Shown: positions 47,307 to 58,074, numbered from the stretch's first letter. The stretch: DNA of 64,000 bases from Stenotrophomonas sp. 610A2 (GCF_030549615.1 NZ_CP130832.1:124001-188000), one strand, 5' to 3'. Made by a program: numbers and translations. The notes: generated by a model not told the origin, from the letters alone.

Positions 47307-47972
47307 TCAATCTTCTTCCGGCGGCAGCACGATGGCGTCGTCGTCGATCGCCAGCTTGCCGGCCATCAGCACCGCCTGGGTGCGGTTGGTGACGCCGAGC
47401 TTGCGCAGGATGGCGGTGACGTGGGCCTTGATGGTGGCCTCGGAAACGCCCAGGTCATAGGCGATCTGCTTGTTCAGCCGGCCCACGCCGAGCATCTGCA
47501 GCACGCGGAACTGCTGCGGGGTCAGTTCACGCAGGCGCTGGCCGACTTCGCGTTCCTCATTCGGGGTCGGCGGCACGTTGTGCGCCTCCGCCGGTGCCCA
47601 GCGCTCGCCATCGAGGATGGTGCCCAAGGCGTGGCCGATGGTGTCCGAATCGGCGGATTTGGGAATGAAGCCGAATGCACCATGGTCCAGGGCGCGCCGC
47701 ATCACCGTGGCTTCTTCGCGTGCGGAGACCACCACGATGGGCAGCTGCGGATGCAGCGAACGCAGGTGCACCAATGCGTTGAAGCCCTGCGCGCCGGGCA
47801 TGTTGAGGTCCATCAATACCAGGTCGGCATCGGGGTGTTGTTCGGCCAGTGCGTACAGCGCTTCGACGCTGTCGGCCTCCATCAGCTGCACGCCGGGTAT
47901 GACGCGTTGCACCGCGCCCTTGAGGGCTTCGCGGAACAGCGGGTGGTCATCGGCAATGAGGAGGGTAGGCAT
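47307..47972 (-). CDS. crbR: LuxR-type response regulator, CrbR/ErdR-like
   Basis: 221 residues. Receiver domain about 1-120 with acidic pair ADD (residues 7-9), acceptor Asp55 in LVLMDLNMPG, and lysine in FIPKSAD. C-terminal LuxR/NarL helix-turn-helix about 148-212 (LTPQQFRVLQMLGVGRLNKQ, LGVSEATIKAHVTAILRKL). The start at 47972 begins the receiver exactly (MPTLLIADDHP); the longer frame upstream has no family match. In CrbS/CrbR and MxtR/ErdR systems this regulator activates acs in response to the SLC5-type kinase. Here acs is directly upstream on the same strand (130 bases), and the kinase gene is 4 kb away, separated by mntP and a chemoreceptor gene. Assignment rests on architecture plus context. 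Confidence 0.85.
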   Translation of the reverse strand: MPTLLIADDHPLFREALKGAVQRVIPGVQLMEADSVEALYALAEQHPDADLVLMDLNMPGAQGFNALVHLRSLHPQLPIVVVSAREEATVMRRALDHGAFGFIPKSADSDTIGHALGTILDGERWAPAEAHNVPPTPNEEREVGQRLRELTPQQFRVLQMLGVGRLNKQIAYDLGVSEATIKAHVTAILRKLGVTNRTQAVLMAGKLAIDDDAIVLPPEED

Positions 47973-48068
47973 ATGCGATCCAATGCTGAAGTAAGGGGCG
48001 TGACGCCCTTCCGGTGAAACAGGATACCGGTACAGATGCCGATCCACGCCCTCCACATGGACCGACAG

Positions 48069-48090
48069 CCGGGGCACCGTGGTGCCCCGG
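48069..48090 (-). terminator. Hairpin between acs and crbR
   Basis: CCGGGGCACC (48069-48078) and its inverse GGTGCCCCGG (48081-48090), just after the acs stop. No T-run follows on the minus strand, so read-through into crbR is likely. Confidence 0.4.
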
Positions 48091-48101
48091 GCTTGTAACG
48101 C

Positions 48102-50045
48102 TTAGCGAACCTTGCGCTCTTCCACCAGCGATGCGACCACCGATGGATCAGCCAGCGTGGAGGTGTCACCGAGCTGGTCCGGCGCGTTCTCGGCGATCTT
48201 GCGCAGGATGCGGCGCATGATCTTGCCCGAGCGGGTCTTGGGCAGGCCCGGTGCCCACTGCAGGTGATCCGGCGCGGCGATCGGGCCGATTTCCTTGCGC
48301 ACCCATGCCACCAGTTCCTTGAGCAGTTCGTCGGTCTGCGCTTCGCCGGCAATCAGGGTGACATAGGCATAGATGCCCTGGCCCTTGATGTCGTGCGGGA
48401 AGCCGACCACGGCCGCTTCGGCCACCTTCGGGTGCGAGACCAGCGCGCTTTCCACTTCGGCCGTGCCGATGCGGTGACCGGACACGTTCATCACGTCATC
48501 GACGCGGCCGGTGATCCAGTAGTAGCCATCTTCATCGCGACGGCAGCCGTCACCGGTGAAGTAGCTGCCCGGGTAGGTGCGGAAATAGGTGTCGATGAAA
48601 CGCTGGTGGTCACCGTAGACGGTACGCATCTGGCCCGGCCAGGAATCGCGGATGATCAGGTTGCCTTCGGTGGCGCCTTCCAGCGGCTCACCGTCGGCAC
48701 TGACCAGCGCCGGCTGCACGCCGAAGAACGGCAGCGTTGCCGAACCCGGCTTGAGGTCGGTTGCACCCGGCAGCGGCGAAATCAGGATGCCGCCGGTTTC
48801 GGTCTGCCACCAGGTGTCCACGATCGGGCAGCGGGCATCGCCGACCACGTCGTAATACCAGCGCCAGGCTTCGGGATTGATCGGCTCACCGACGCTGCCG
48901 AGCAGGCGCAGGCTCTTGCGCGAGGTGCGCTTGACCGGCTCCTCGCCGTCGCGCATCAGTGCACGAATGGCGGTGGGCGCGGTGTAGAAGATGGTGACCT
49001 GGTGCTTGTCGATCACTTCCCAGAAACGCGAAGTGTTCGGGTAGTTCGGCACGCCTTCGAACATCACCGAGGTGGCGCCGTTGGCCAGCGGGCCGTAGAC
49101 GATGTAGCTGTGGCCGGTGACCCAGCCGACGTCGGCGGTACACCAGTAGATGTCGTCCTCGCGCAGGTCGAACACCGCTTCATGGGTGTAGGCCGCGTAC
49201 AGCAGGTAACCGCCGGTGGTGTGCAGCACGCCCTTGGGCTTGCCGGTGGAGCCGGAGGTGTAGAGGATGAACAGCGGATCTTCGGCGTTCATGCGCTCGG
49301 GTTCGCACTCGGCCGGCTGGGTGTCCACCACATCGTGGAACCAGCGGTCACGCGGTGCCTGCATGTCGACCGCACCACCGGTGTGGCGCACGACCAGCAC
49401 GGTTTCCACGGTATTGGTGCCGGGCAGCTTCAGTGCGGCATCGACATTGGCCTTCAGTGGCACCTTCTTGCCACCACGCAGGCCTTCATCGGCGGTGATG
49501 ATCAGCTTGCTGGCGCAGTCGCCGACGCGGTCGGCGATGGAGTTGGCGGCAAAGCCACCGAACACCACCGAGTGGATGGCACCGACGCGGGCACATGCCA
49601 GCATCGCCACCGCAGCGTCGACGATCATCGGCAGGTAGATGGTGACGCGGTCACCCTTCTTGATGCCGAGGCTGCGCAGCGCATTGCCGAGGCGGCAGAC
49701 GCGCTGGTGCAGTTCACGGTAGGTGACCTTCTGTGCCGGGCTGTCCGGGCCATCGGCCTCGAACAGGATGGCGGTTTTGTCACCGCGCGTGGCCAGCTGC
49801 CGGTCAAGGCAGTTGACGCTGACATTGAGTTCGCCGTCCTCGAACCACTTGATGCGGAAATCGTCGAGCTGGTAGCTGACGTTCTTGATCTTGGTCGGCT
49901 TCTTGTACCAGTCCAGCCGCTCGGCCGCCTTGGCCCAGAACGCATCGGGGTTCTCGACCGATTCGCGGTACAGCTGCTGGTACGTGTTCTTGTCGATCCG
50001 TGCCTTCTCGGCGAATGCGGAGTCAACGGGATATACATCAGTCAT
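48102..50045 (-). CDS. acs: Acetyl-CoA synthetase (AMP-forming)
   Basis: 647 residues, normal for Acs (E. coli 652). ATG at 50045 is preceded by AGGTGAGGG; the frame stays open to 50549 but that part overlaps the divergent porin gene and lacks family similarity. ANL-superfamily core motifs are intact: [16 protein letters not shown] (P-loop), [30 protein letters not shown], and the C-terminal [15 protein letters not shown] whose SGK lysine is the usual acetylation/regulation site. It makes acetyl-CoA from acetate, CoA and ATP in the cytosol. It sits between its predicted regulator (crbR) and the divergent porin-DUF485-actP genes for acetate uptake. Confidence 0.97.
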   Translation of the reverse strand: MTDVYPVDSAFAEKARIDKNTYQQLYRESVENPDAFWAKAAERLDWYKKPTKIKNVSYQLDDFRIKWFEDGELNVSVNCLDRQLATRGDKTAILFEADGPDSPAQKVTYRELHQRVCRLGNALRSLGIKKGDRVTIYLPMIVDAAVAMLACARVGAIHSVVFGGFAANSIADRVGDCASKLIITADEGLRGGKKVPLKANVDAALKLPGTNTVETVLVVRHTGGAVDMQAPRDRWFHDVVDTQPAECEPERMNAEDPLFILYTSGSTGKPKGVLHTTGGYLLYAAYTHEAVFDLREDDIYWCTADVGWVTGHSYIVYGPLANGATSVMFEGVPNYPNTSRFWEVIDKHQVTIFYTAPTAIRALMRDGEEPVKRTSRKSLRLLGSVGEPINPEAWRWYYDVVGDARCPIVDTWWQTETGGILISPLPGATDLKPGSATLPFFGVQPALVSADGEPLEGATEGNLIIRDSWPGQMRTVYGDHQRFIDTYFRTYPGSYFTGDGCRRDEDGYYWITGRVDDVMNVSGHRIGTAEVESALVSHPKVAEAAVVGFPHDIKGQGIYAYVTLIAGEAQTDELLKELVAWVRKEIGPIAAPDHLQWAPGLPKTRSGKIMRRILRKIAENAPDQLGDTSTLADPSVVASLVEERKVR

Positions 50046-50283
50046 GGCAACCCTCACCTTTGCACTTGTAACCAATGAATGAGCCATGTCGTGGGACAGG
50101 GCCGGACACCCCAAGTGTGCCGCATCCACCCCACCGCGCGCTGGATCTTCTGTTAGACGATGGTCGAACAGACGCTTGCTTACGACTAATGGCGAATAGC
50201 GGGCCGACGCCATGCCCGCGCACGCTGGCTGCGACCGTGCAACCGGCGCGGACCGTTCATCAGCCTGGAGAGAGGCAGTCCCA
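50046..50283. promoter_or_regulatory. Divergent acs / porin promoter region with palindrome
   Basis: Contains a 24-base interrupted palindrome, TCTGTT (50149-50154), 12 bases, AACAGA (50167-50172), roughly 105 bases from the acs start and 110 from the porin start, a plausible position for an activator such as the LuxR-type regulator. No confident promoter hexamers. Confidence 0.35.
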
Positions 50284-51717
50284 ATGAATCGAAACATCCT
50301 GAAAACGGCCCGCCGGCCACTCGCCGCAGCCCTGTTCGTCGCGCTGGTCGCGCCGGGCATGGCCTTCGCCGAGACCGCGAAAGAGAAGGCGCTGGAAGCA
50401 CGCGTCGCCGACCTTGAGCGGCAGGTGCAGCTGCTGCTGTCCACCCAGCAGCAACAGCAGGGCGCCATCGCCCAGACCCAGAGCGAGGTGGTGCAGGTGC
50501 GCAGCGCGCAGGCCGAGCGCGCCGCCACACCCGCCGTGCCGGCCGGCAAGCAGCCGATTCAGCTGACCACCATCACCCCGGGCGCAGCGCCTGGCACCAC
50601 CTTCAAGGTAGGCGGCTTCATCAAGGCCGACTTCCTGGCCACGCGTACCGGCGACGGCCAGCTCGCCGACGACGCCACCGGCCGCGCGCTGTACCTGCCG
50701 GGCCAGACCCCCGTGCATGGCGCTGGTGGCTCGGGCAAGGCCTCGGACGTGGATTACAACGCCCATGCCAAGTTCTCGCGCTTCAACCTGGGCGTGGACA
50801 ATGTGGCCGAGAACGGCGACAAGGCCGGTGCGTTCCTGGAGATGGATTTCTTCGGCAACTCGCTGGGCAACCAGACCGCGACCAACACTTACGGCGTCAC
50901 CGTCCGCCACGCCTACATGTACTGGAACAAGTGGTTGGCCGGCCAGACCTGGTCCAACTTCATGGACGCGGCATCGATCCCGGAAGCGGCTGACTTCGTC
51001 GGCCCCACCGATGGCGTGGTGTTCGTGCGCCAGGCACAGATCCGTTACACCAACGGCGGCCTGAGTGTCGCCCTGGAAAACCCGGAAACCACCTCGCTCA
51101 CCGGCACCTTCAACCCGGTCACCAACAAGTGGAACGTGCCGGCGGTTGCCAACTCCGACCGTGGCGCGCTGCCCGACCTGACCGTGCGTTACGGCTGGAA
51201 GGGTGACTGGGGTACCTTCGGCGTCGCCGGCCTGGTGCGCCAGCTCAAGCTCGACAACCAGGCCACCGGTGCCGATGCCAGCAAGGTGGCCGGCGGTATC
51301 ACCCTTGGCGGCAAGTGGCTGATGGGCGACGCTGACACCCTGCATTACCAGCTGACCGGTGGCGAAGGCATTTCGCGCTACATCGGCCTGGGCATCACCG
51401 CTGACAGTGGCTACGACGCGATCCGCGACGAGATCGACCCGACCGGTGTGGTTGCCGGTTATGTCGGCTGGCGCCATGCCTTCACCCCGAAGCTGCGCAC
51501 CAACCTGATCTACGCACGCAGCGACTACGACAACAATGCCTCCATCACCGGTGACCTGGTGACAAAGAGCGTGCAGTCGATCCGCGGCAACATCTTCTAC
51601 ACGCCGATGCCCAAGGTCGATGTCGGTGCCGAGTTGATGTACGGCGTGCGCGAGATCGAGAACGGCAAGAAGGGCGATATCAGCCGCCTGCAGTTCACCA
51701 CCAAGTACAGCTTCTGA
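50284..51717 (+). CDS. DcaP-like trimeric porin
   Basis: 477 residues. Signal peptide of 29 residues (cleavage MAFA/ET). A coiled-coil segment (about 35-75, [18 protein letters not shown] then a Q-rich run) precedes the barrel, as in DcaP porins, whose periplasmic coiled coil supports the trimer. The barrel starts [19 protein letters not shown], contains [19 protein letters not shown] and [21 protein letters not shown], and ends LQFTTKYSF with terminal Phe. DcaP-type porins pass negatively charged small molecules such as dicarboxylates; here the neighbours (acs, actP) suggest acetate or other organic acids. GGAGAG precedes the ATG. A stem (51725-51753) without a T-run lies after the stop. Confidence 0.9.
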   Translation: MNRNILKTARRPLAAALFVALVAPGMAFAETAKEKALEARVADLERQVQLLLSTQQQQQGAIAQTQSEVVQVRSAQAERAATPAVPAGKQPIQLTTITPGAAPGTTFKVGGFIKADFLATRTGDGQLADDATGRALYLPGQTPVHGAGGSGKASDVDYNAHAKFSRFNLGVDNVAENGDKAGAFLEMDFFGNSLGNQTATNTYGVTVRHAYMYWNKWLAGQTWSNFMDAASIPEAADFVGPTDGVVFVRQAQIRYTNGGLSVALENPETTSLTGTFNPVTNKWNVPAVANSDRGALPDLTVRYGWKGDWGTFGVAGLVRQLKLDNQATGADASKVAGGITLGGKWLMGDADTLHYQLTGGEGISRYIGLGITADSGYDAIRDEIDPTGVVAGYVGWRHAFTPKLRTNLIYARSDYDNNASITGDLVTKSVQSIRGNIFYTPMPKVDVGAELMYGVREIENGKKGDISRLQFTTKYSF

Positions 51718-51724
51718 CCCATCC

Positions 51725-51753
51725 GGTGCCGGCGGTGCAGTGCCGCCGGTACC
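51725..51753 (+). terminator. Stem-loop between porin and DUF485 gene
   Basis: GGTGCCGGCGG (51725-51735) and CCGCCGGTACC (51743-51753) pair over 11 bases with one G-T pair and a 7-base loop. No T-run; may be a weak terminator or an mRNA-processing stem that sets different levels of porin and transporter. Confidence 0.45.
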
Positions 51754-51868
51754 GCGTCTGAAAACGTAGTACGCCCCATCTCCCTACCCCCACGGGGAGC
51801 ACTCATGTGACCGTCAAGGCATCTCCGCATGCCGTGGCGTTCGTATTCCCAACGCCTGGAGAATTCCG

Positions 51869-52186
51869 ATGAATGCTTCCGTCGATCCCCGTGTAGAGCG
51901 GATCGCCTCCAACCCGAAATACCAACGGTTGCGCAGCTCGCGCAACAAGCTGGGTTGGTTCCTGACCATCCTGATGTTGCTGGGCTACTACGGCTATATC
52001 GGCCTGATCGCCTTCGACAAGGCCTTCCTGGCCACGCCGATTGGTGCCGGCAAGATCACCACCGTCGGCATTCCGATCGCCTTGGGCTTGATGGTGTTCA
52101 CCATCGTGATCACCGGCTTCTACGTGCGCCGTGCCAACAAGGAATTCGACAAGTTGACCGAAGAGATCGTGGAGGAAGCGAAATGA
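51869..52186 (+). CDS. DUF485 membrane protein (YjcH-like)
   Basis: 105 residues, typical for DUF485. N-terminal motif [19 protein letters not shown], two membrane helices (about residues 29-50 and 66-87), and a charged C-terminus [16 protein letters not shown]. These small proteins are nearly always encoded just before the acetate symporter actP and are thought to assist it. Its stop overlaps the actP start (ATGA). Confidence 0.93.
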   Translation: MNASVDPRVERIASNPKYQRLRSSRNKLGWFLTILMLLGYYGYIGLIAFDKAFLATPIGAGKITTVGIPIALGLMVFTIVITGFYVRRANKEFDKLTEEIVEEAK

Positions 52187-53904
52187 ACCACTCCTTCCTG
52201 CGAACCGGCGCCCTGCTCGGTCTGCTGATCGCCAGCGGTGCGGCCATGGCCGCCGGTGGCGACATCGGCCAGACCGTGCGCCAGCCGACCAACTGGACCG
52301 CGATCATCATGTTCGCGACCTTCGTGGTGTTCACGCTCGGCATCACCAAGTGGGCCGCTGGCCGCACCAAGTCGGCGTCCGACTTCTACACCGCCGGTGG
52401 CGGCATCACCGGTTTCCAGAACGGCCTGGCCATTGCTGGTGACTACATGTCGGCGGCCTCGTTCCTGGGCATCACCGCCGCGGTGATGACCAACGGCTAT
52501 GACGGTTTGATCTACGCATTGGGCTTCCTCGTCGGTTGGCCGATCCTGACCTTCCTGATGGCGGAGCGCCTGCGCAACCTCGGCCGCTTCACCTTCGCCG
52601 ACGTCGCTGGCTACCGCTTCCAGGCCAAGCCAATCCGCATGTTCGCGGCCTCCGGCACGCTGGTCGTGGTGCTGTTCTACCTGATCGCTCAGATGGTTGG
52701 TGCCGGTGCGCTGATCAAGCTGCTGTTCGGCCTGGATTACTGGATCGCAGTGGCACTGGTCGGCGTGCTGATGATGGTCTACGTGCTGTTCGGCGGCATG
52801 ACCGCAACCACCTGGGTGCAGATCATCAAGGCCTGCCTGTTGCTGTCCGGCGTGACCTTCATGGCTGTGATGGTGATGTGGCACTTCAACTTCAGCTTCG
52901 AGGCGTTGTTCACCGAGGCGGTGCGGGTCAAGACCCAGATCGCGGCCAACGGCGGCAAGAGTGCGGAGGAAGCGGCCAGTACAGGCTTGGCGATAATGGG
53001 GCCTGGTGGCTTCGTCAAGGATCCGATCTCGGCAATCTCGTTCGGCATGGCACTGATGTTCGGTACCGCCGGCCTGCCGCACATCCTGATGCGCTTCTTC
53101 ACCGTTCCCGATGCAAAGCAGGCACGCAAGTCGGTGCTGTGGGCAACCACCTGGATCGGCTACTTCTACATCCTGATCTTCATCATCGGCTTCGGTGCGA
53201 TCGCGCTGGTGCTGACCAATCCGGAGTATGCGGATCCGGTCACCGGTACCATCCAGGGCGGCCCGAACATGGCAGCCGTGCTGGTCGGCAAGGCCGTCGG
53301 CGGCAATATGTTCATGGGCTTCATCTCGGCCGTGGCCTTCGCCACCATCCTGGCCGTGGTCGCTGGCCTGACGCTGTCCGGTGCATCGGCGGTGTCGCAT
53401 GACCTGTATGCCACCGTGTTCAAGAAGGGCAACCCGGCACCGGGCTCGGAGCTGCGTGTCTCGCGCGTCACCACCTTGGCGTTGGGCGTTATCGCAGTGC
53501 TGCTCGGTATCGTGTTCGAGAAGCAGAACGTGGCCTTCATGGTGTCGCTGGCCTTCGCCATCGCCGCATCGGCCAACTTCCCGGTGCTGATCCTGTCGCT
53601 GCTGTGGAAGGACTGCACCACCCGCGGTGCGGTGATTGGTGGTTCGTTGGGCCTGGCCTCGTCGCTGATCCTGACCCTGCTGTCGCCGTCGGTATGGGTC
53701 GACACGCTGGGCAATGCCGCCGGCAGTGCGCCGTTCCCGTATACCAGCCCGGCGCTGTTCTCGATGACGATTGCCTTCGTCAGCATCTGGTTCTTCTCGA
53801 TCACCGACAAGAGCAAGAACGCACAGGCCGAGCGTGCCGCCTACCCGGCACAGGAAGTGCGTGCCGAAACCGGCATTGGTGCGAGCAAGGCTTCGTCGCA
53901 CTGA
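52183..53904 (+). CDS. actP: Cation/acetate symporter ActP
   Basis: 573 residues, SLC5/SSS family. An apparent cleavable signal ([16 protein letters not shown]) precedes thirteen membrane helices, as in E. coli ActP. Conserved stretches include [48 protein letters not shown], and the sodium-site helix [20 protein letters not shown]. It imports acetate and other short monocarboxylates with Na+ or H+ for use by Acs. The ATG is coupled to the DUF485 stop. A strong terminator follows 28 bases on. Confidence 0.96.
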   Translation: MNHSFLRTGALLGLLIASGAAMAAGGDIGQTVRQPTNWTAIIMFATFVVFTLGITKWAAGRTKSASDFYTAGGGITGFQNGLAIAGDYMSAASFLGITAAVMTNGYDGLIYALGFLVGWPILTFLMAERLRNLGRFTFADVAGYRFQAKPIRMFAASGTLVVVLFYLIAQMVGAGALIKLLFGLDYWIAVALVGVLMMVYVLFGGMTATTWVQIIKACLLLSGVTFMAVMVMWHFNFSFEALFTEAVRVKTQIAANGGKSAEEAASTGLAIMGPGGFVKDPISAISFGMALMFGTAGLPHILMRFFTVPDAKQARKSVLWATTWIGYFYILIFIIGFGAIALVLTNPEYADPVTGTIQGGPNMAAVLVGKAVGGNMFMGFISAVAFATILAVVAGLTLSGASAVSHDLYATVFKKGNPAPGSELRVSRVTTLALGVIAVLLGIVFEKQNVAFMVSLAFAIAASANFPVLILSLLWKDCTTRGAVIGGSLGLASSLILTLLSPSVWVDTLGNAAGSAPFPYTSPALFSMTIAFVSIWFFSITDKSKNAQAERAAYPAQEVRAETGIGASKASSH

Positions 53905-53931
53905 TTGCTTGAGTACTAGGTAATGCAAAAG

Positions 53932-53959
53932 CCGCCTCCGCAAGGGGGCGGTTTTTTTT
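53932..53959 (+). terminator. Strong rho-independent terminator after actP
   Basis: CCGCCTCC (53932-53939), a GCAA tetraloop, GGGGGCGG (53944-53951), then eight T residues (53952-53959). Textbook form. Confidence 0.95.
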
Positions 53960-53970
53960 GTGCGGGGAGA

Positions 53971-54100
53971 GCACCCCTCCCCGGCCCGCCCCTTGGCTAC
54001 GGCAAAGGGAGGGGGCAAAAACGGCATACACGGGGGGCTGACAGGTCACGCGTTCCGCTCCCTCCCTTGCGCAACGCGCAGGGGAGGGTTGGAGAGGGGG
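53971..54100. repeat. Two CCCTCCC-type palindromic repeats
   Basis: Units at about 53971-54016 and 54057-54100 in the gap between actP and the aldehyde dehydrogenase gene; same family as 47084-47265. Confidence 0.6.
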
Positions 54101-54215
54101 AGCTCCACCGCCTTCGCTCCCGACTTTGCGCAGCACATCACGCCCACTCCGCAAACAAGCCTTCACTCCTCGACACACACAGGTTTACAGTGGCCGCTGA
54201 TCTTGGGGAGGCACC

Positions 54216-55631
54216 ATGGATCCACAGACCGATGGTTCAAACACGCTGCAGCAGCGGCTGACGCATCTGCGTAGCGCCTGGCAGCAGCGCAAGCCGGACT
54301 ACACGCAGCGCCGCGACGATCTGCACCACCTGCGCGCCGCATTCAAGGCGCGCATTCCGGAAATGACCGAAGCGATTGCCGCCGATTTCGGCCATCGTTC
54401 CAAACACGAATCGGTGATTGCCGACGGCATGACTGTCACCGGTGAAATCGATCACCTGCTCTCGCACCTGCGTGGCTGGATGAAGCCGGAGCGGATTGGC
54501 GTGGGTTGGCGCTTCTGGCCGGCACGGGCACAGGTGCGACCGGTGCCGGTGGGTGTGGTCGGGGTGATCTCACCGTGGAACTACCCGGTCAATCTGGCGC
54601 TGGTGCCATTGGCGACGGCGATTGCCGCTGGCAACCATGTGATGCTCAAGCCATCGGAGCACACGCCGAACAGTTCGGCGTTCCTGCAGTCCTTGTTGGC
54701 GGAAGTATTTCCAGCGGATCGCGTGGCGGTGGTGCAGGGCGATGCAGGCGTGGCATCTGCGTTCTCGGGCCTGCCGTTCGACCATCTGGTATTCACCGGC
54801 TCCACCGCGATTGGCCGCAAGGTGATGGCGGCTGCCGCGCAGCATCTGACGCCGTTGACCCTGGAACTGGGCGGCAAGTCGCCGGCGCTGGTGGCAGCGG
54901 ACTATCCGGTGGATGGAGCGGCCGCAAGACTGGCGACCGGCAAGTGGTTCAATGCTGGCCAGACCTGCATTGCACCGGACTATGTGCTGATCGACGAAGC
55001 GCGTGCTGATGAGCTCGTTGCTGCGCTGCGCACGCAGGTGCGGCTGCGTTACGGCGACTTCAGCGATGCGGCCGATTACAGCCGCATCATCAATGAAGGC
55101 CAGTACCAACGCCTGCAGGGCTATGTGGATGACGCGCATGCGCGTGGCCTGCAGGTGCTGCCGTTGGCCGATATCGATGCCGAGCGTTCGCGCAGCGAGC
55201 GCTTGTTCCCGCCGACCTTGATCCTGCAACCGGGCGATGACGCGACGGTGATGCAGGACGAGATCTTCGGCCCGATCCTGCCAATTCGCAGCTATCGCTC
55301 ACTGGACGAGGCCATCGCCACCATCAATGGCCGCGAGCGGCCGCTGGCCTTGTATCCCTTCAGCCATGACAAGGCGACGGTGGAGAAGATCGTCGGCCAG
55401 ACCATTGCCGGTGGCGTCACCGTCAATGACACCTTGCTGCACTTCGCTATCAACGGATTGCCGTTTGGTGGCGTTGGCGCGAGTGGCATGGGCGCGTACC
55501 ACGGTAAGGCCGGCTTCGATGCGATGAGCAAGCGCTTGCCGGTGCTGTGGCAGACCCGCCGGGCCGGCAGTGATCTGCTGCGACCGCCTTACACACGGGT
55601 TGCGCGTTTCATCGAGATGATTTCGCGCTGA
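54216..55631 (+). CDS. Aldehyde dehydrogenase, coniferyl-aldehyde type
   Basis: 471 residues, class-3-like ALDH. Key residues are in place: Asn122 (SPWNYPVNL), Lys145 (HVMLKPSEHTP), the NAD-loop VFTGSTAIGRKV, Glu217 (LELGGKSP) and catalytic Cys251 (NAGQTCIAPDY), plus EIFGPILPI. Length, the WNYPVNL motif and the C-terminal PPYTRVARFIEMISR fit the group that includes coniferyl aldehyde dehydrogenase (CalB) and fatty-aldehyde enzymes, which oxidise aromatic or long-chain aldehydes with NAD(P)+. Substrate not decided by sequence alone. Ribosome-binding site GGGGAGG precedes the ATG. Stands alone between repeat-rich gaps. Confidence 0.88.
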   Translation: MDPQTDGSNTLQQRLTHLRSAWQQRKPDYTQRRDDLHHLRAAFKARIPEMTEAIAADFGHRSKHESVIADGMTVTGEIDHLLSHLRGWMKPERIGVGWRFWPARAQVRPVPVGVVGVISPWNYPVNLALVPLATAIAAGNHVMLKPSEHTPNSSAFLQSLLAEVFPADRVAVVQGDAGVASAFSGLPFDHLVFTGSTAIGRKVMAAAAQHLTPLTLELGGKSPALVAADYPVDGAAARLATGKWFNAGQTCIAPDYVLIDEARADELVAALRTQVRLRYGDFSDAADYSRIINEGQYQRLQGYVDDAHARGLQVLPLADIDAERSRSERLFPPTLILQPGDDATVMQDEIFGPILPIRSYRSLDEAIATINGRERPLALYPFSHDKATVEKIVGQTIAGGVTVNDTLLHFAINGLPFGGVGASGMGAYHGKAGFDAMSKRLPVLWQTRRAGSDLLRPPYTRVARFIEMISR

Positions 55632-55746
55632 GGTAGAAAAGCCGCAACCAGGCACGGGGGGCCGGCTGCGGTGACCCCGGCACGAGGGAGAGGGAGCCGG
55701 GTGTCGAAAAGCTGTTGAAAGCTGCAAAAAGCATGCGATCTGAAAG

Positions 55747-55881
55747 CCCCTCTCCCGCACGCGGGAGAGGGGTTGGGGTGAGGGCGCTCTTAAAGCACGT
55801 AGAGCAAAAGCTTTTAAAGCTCGAAAAGCTTCCCCTCATCCGCCCCTTCGGGGCACCTTCTCCCGCAGGCGGGAGAAGGGA
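55747..55881. repeat. Two CCCTCTCCC-type palindromes between convergent genes
   Basis: Units at 55747-55785 and 55830-55881 (GGAGAAGG/CCTTCTCC arms around GCCCCTTCGGGGC). They lie between the convergent aldehyde dehydrogenase and transaldolase genes and could terminate both. Confidence 0.65.
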
Positions 55882-55904
55882 GTAATCGGGCATTGCTTTG
55901 GCTG

Positions 55905-56867
55905 TCAGTTCCCAATCTCATCCAAAATCCGCTGACGCAAGGTCTGCAGATCCTTCGCAAACGCATCAATACCAGTAGCCAGCTTCTCCGTAGCCATCGG
56001 ATCAGCCGCCATATCCGCATCGAACTTCGCTTCATCAATCGCAGCGACGTTCACCGCTTCGGCAGCTCCAGCAATCAGCTTGCGCGGCAGCTCACCGAAA
56101 TCAGCATCCAGCTTCTCCAGCAGGTCCGGCGAGATGGTCAGGCGATCACAGCCAGCCAGCGCTTCGATCTGCGCCGTCGAACGGAACGAGGCACCCATGA
56201 CAACGGTGTTGGAGCCGCGACGCTTGAACTCGGCAAACACGCCGCGCACGAACACCACGCCCGGGTCTTCGTCGATGCTGGCCGGGGTCTGGCCGTTGGC
56301 CACGTACCAATCCAGGATGCGGCCGACGAACGGCGAGATCAGGAAGGAGCCGGCTTCCGAGCAGGCCAGGGCCTGGGTCGGGTTGAAGATCAGGGTCAGG
56401 TTGCAGTCGATGCCCTCGGCCTGCAGCACGCGGGCGGCTTCGACGCCGGCCCAGGTCGCGGCGATCTTGATCAGCACCTTGCTGCGCGGCACGCCGGCCG
56501 CTTCGTACATGGCGATGAACTCGCGCGCCTTGGCGACGGTAGCCTCGGTGTTGTGCGCCTGGTCGGCATCCACTTCGGTGGAGACACGGCCCGGCACCAG
56601 CTCGGCCAGCATGGTGCCGACGCCGACGGTCAGGCGATCGACCACGGCATTGGCGATGGCCTGCTTGTCACCGGATTGGGCACGACCCCACTGCAGCTCG
56701 CGCTCGATCAGGCCGGCATAGACCGGCAGGTCAAGGGCTTTCTTCACCAGCGTCGGGTTGGTGGTGCAGTCGACCGGGCGCAGGCGCTTGATGGCGTCGT
56801 AATCTCCGGTATCGGCGACGACGACGGACAGTTCGCGCAGCTGCGCGAGCTTGGATGCAGTGCTCAT
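55905..56867 (-). CDS. tal: Transaldolase (TalB type)
   Basis: 320 residues, class I subfamily of about 317. ATG at 56867 preceded by CCGGAGC; the longer frame has no similarity. Catalytic Lys134 in [12 protein letters not shown] forms the Schiff base; Asp19 (ADTGDY), Asn in TTNPTLV, Glu in RVSTEVDA and SPFVGRI are conserved. It moves the dihydroxyacetone unit between sedoheptulose-7-phosphate and glyceraldehyde-3-phosphate in the non-oxidative pentose phosphate pathway. It lies 13 bases after a CaiB-type CoA-transferase gene and is probably co-transcribed with it, possibly also with the sugar operon further upstream. Confidence 0.96.
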   Translation of the reverse strand: MSTASKLAQLRELSVVVADTGDYDAIKRLRPVDCTTNPTLVKKALDLPVYAGLIERELQWGRAQSGDKQAIANAVVDRLTVGVGTMLAELVPGRVSTEVDADQAHNTEATVAKAREFIAMYEAAGVPRSKVLIKIAATWAGVEAARVLQAEGIDCNLTLIFNPTQALACSEAGSFLISPFVGRILDWYVANGQTPASIDEDPGVVFVRGVFAEFKRRGSNTVVMGASFRSTAQIEALAGCDRLTISPDLLEKLDADFGELPRKLIAGAAEAVNVAAIDEAKFDADMAADPMATEKLATGIDAFAKDLQTLRQRILDEIGN

Positions 56868-56880
56868 GATGTGCTCCGGA

Positions 56881-58074
56881 TCAGGCGTTGGTGACGCCAT
56901 CATCGACGGCGGCGATGACAGCGGCGGTGTCCTGGTCGAAGGTCGGCGCGGCGAACGGCTGCGGGCCGGGGGTGCGACCAAACACGATGGGACGGGTGAT
57001 GCCGCGATAACTTCCCAGCAGCGGATGCTGCAGCGTCGTGATCATGTCTTCGGCCAGCACCTGCGGGTGCTCGAACATGTCCTCGACCTTGCGCGCGGCT
57101 GCGCACGGCACTTCTTCGCCGAACAGCGCTTCCCACTCCAACGCGCTGCGTGCAGCCAGCGCGGCATGCAGCTTGGCCAGCAGTTCGTCGGAATGCTCAG
57201 CGCGCTTGCGCACGGTGTCGTAACGCGGATCGCTGCCCATTGCCGGCAGGCCGATCTTGTCGCAAAGCGCCTGCCAGAAGCGCGGCGTATTGGCCGAGAT
57301 GTACAGATGGCCCTGCGCGGTGGGGTGGATGCCGGTGACACCGCCCGAGCGCATGTCGCGGCCCACGCCTTCCGGTTCGCCTTCGGCCCAGATCATCCGT
57401 GCCGACTGCATGGTGAGCGCACTGCGCAGCAGCGACACGCCGACATACTGGCCTTCGCCACTGCGTTCGCGCTCGAACAGCGCCGAGGACACACCGGCAG
57501 CCACCAGCGCGGCGGCGTAGTAGTCGACCACCGAGCCGTACAGGATTTCCGGCGCGCCGCCGGGCTTGCCCTGCATCGCGCACATGCCGGTCATGGTCTG
57601 CAGCACCTGGTCGTAGCCGGCCTTGTCCTTGAGTGGACCGTCCTCGCCGTAACCGGTGACCGCGCAGTACACCAGGCGCGGGTTGATCTTGTTCAGGCTG
57701 TCGAAATCGATGCCCAGGCGGGCCGGCACGCTGGGACGGAAGTTGTGCACCAGCACGTCGGCTTCGCGCACCAGGCGCATCAGCACCGCGCGCTGGTCGG
57801 CTTCCTTCAGGTCGAGCACCACACCGCGCTTGGAGCGGTTAACGCCGAGGAAGGCGCGGCTCTCGGCTTCCAGCGTGGACGGGTACTTGCGCAGGTTGTC
57901 ACCAACCGGCGGTTCCACCTTGATCACTTCCGCGCCCTGGTCGGCCAGCAGGGTGCAACCGTACGGCCCGGCGATGTAGGCGCTCAGGTCCAGCACGCGC
58001 ACACCGCTGAGCGGGCCACGGGCACCATCGCGCTGGGCGATGTCGAACGGAGATGGGTTGTTGCTTGCTGACAT
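56881..58074 (-). CDS. CaiB/BaiF-type (family III) CoA-transferase
   Basis: 397 residues, normal length. ATG at 58074 ([11 protein letters not shown]); upstream frame unsupported. N-terminal [20 protein letters not shown] and [47 protein letters not shown], and the catalytic Asp in [10 protein letters not shown] are diagnostic of formyl-CoA/carnitine-type transferases. It moves CoA between carboxylic acids; substrate unknown. No thiolase, dehydrogenase or decarboxylase partner is nearby; its only close neighbour is transaldolase 13 bases downstream, an odd pairing. The gap to the upstream GH127 gene is 162 bases, enough for its own promoter. Confidence 0.92.
   Translation of the reverse strand: MSASNNPSPFDIAQRDGARGPLSGVRVLDLSAYIAGPYGCTLLADQGAEVIKVEPPVGDNLRKYPSTLEAESRAFLGVNRSKRGVVLDLKEADQRAVLMRLVREADVLVHNFRPSVPARLGIDFDSLNKINPRLVYCAVTGYGEDGPLKDKAGYDQVLQTMTGMCAMQGKPGGAPEILYGSVVDYYAAALVAAGVSSALFERERSGEGQYVGVSLLRSALTMQSARMIWAEGEPEGVGRDMRSGGVTGIHPTAQGHLYISANTPRFWQALCDKIGLPAMGSDPRYDTVRKRAEHSDELLAKLHAALAARSALEWEALFGEEVPCAAARKVEDMFEHPQVLAEDMITTLQHPLLGSYRGITRPIVFGRTPGPQPFAAPTFDQDTAAVIAAVDDGVTNA

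Noticed and set aside
50046..50549. N-terminal extension of acs by about 168 residues
   Set aside because: The extension overlaps the divergent porin gene and has no similarity to Acs; a strong ribosome-binding site precedes the ATG at 50045.
53932..53959. Attenuator or riboswitch after actP
   Set aside because: A simple GNRA-capped stem with eight T residues after a stop codon is an ordinary terminator.
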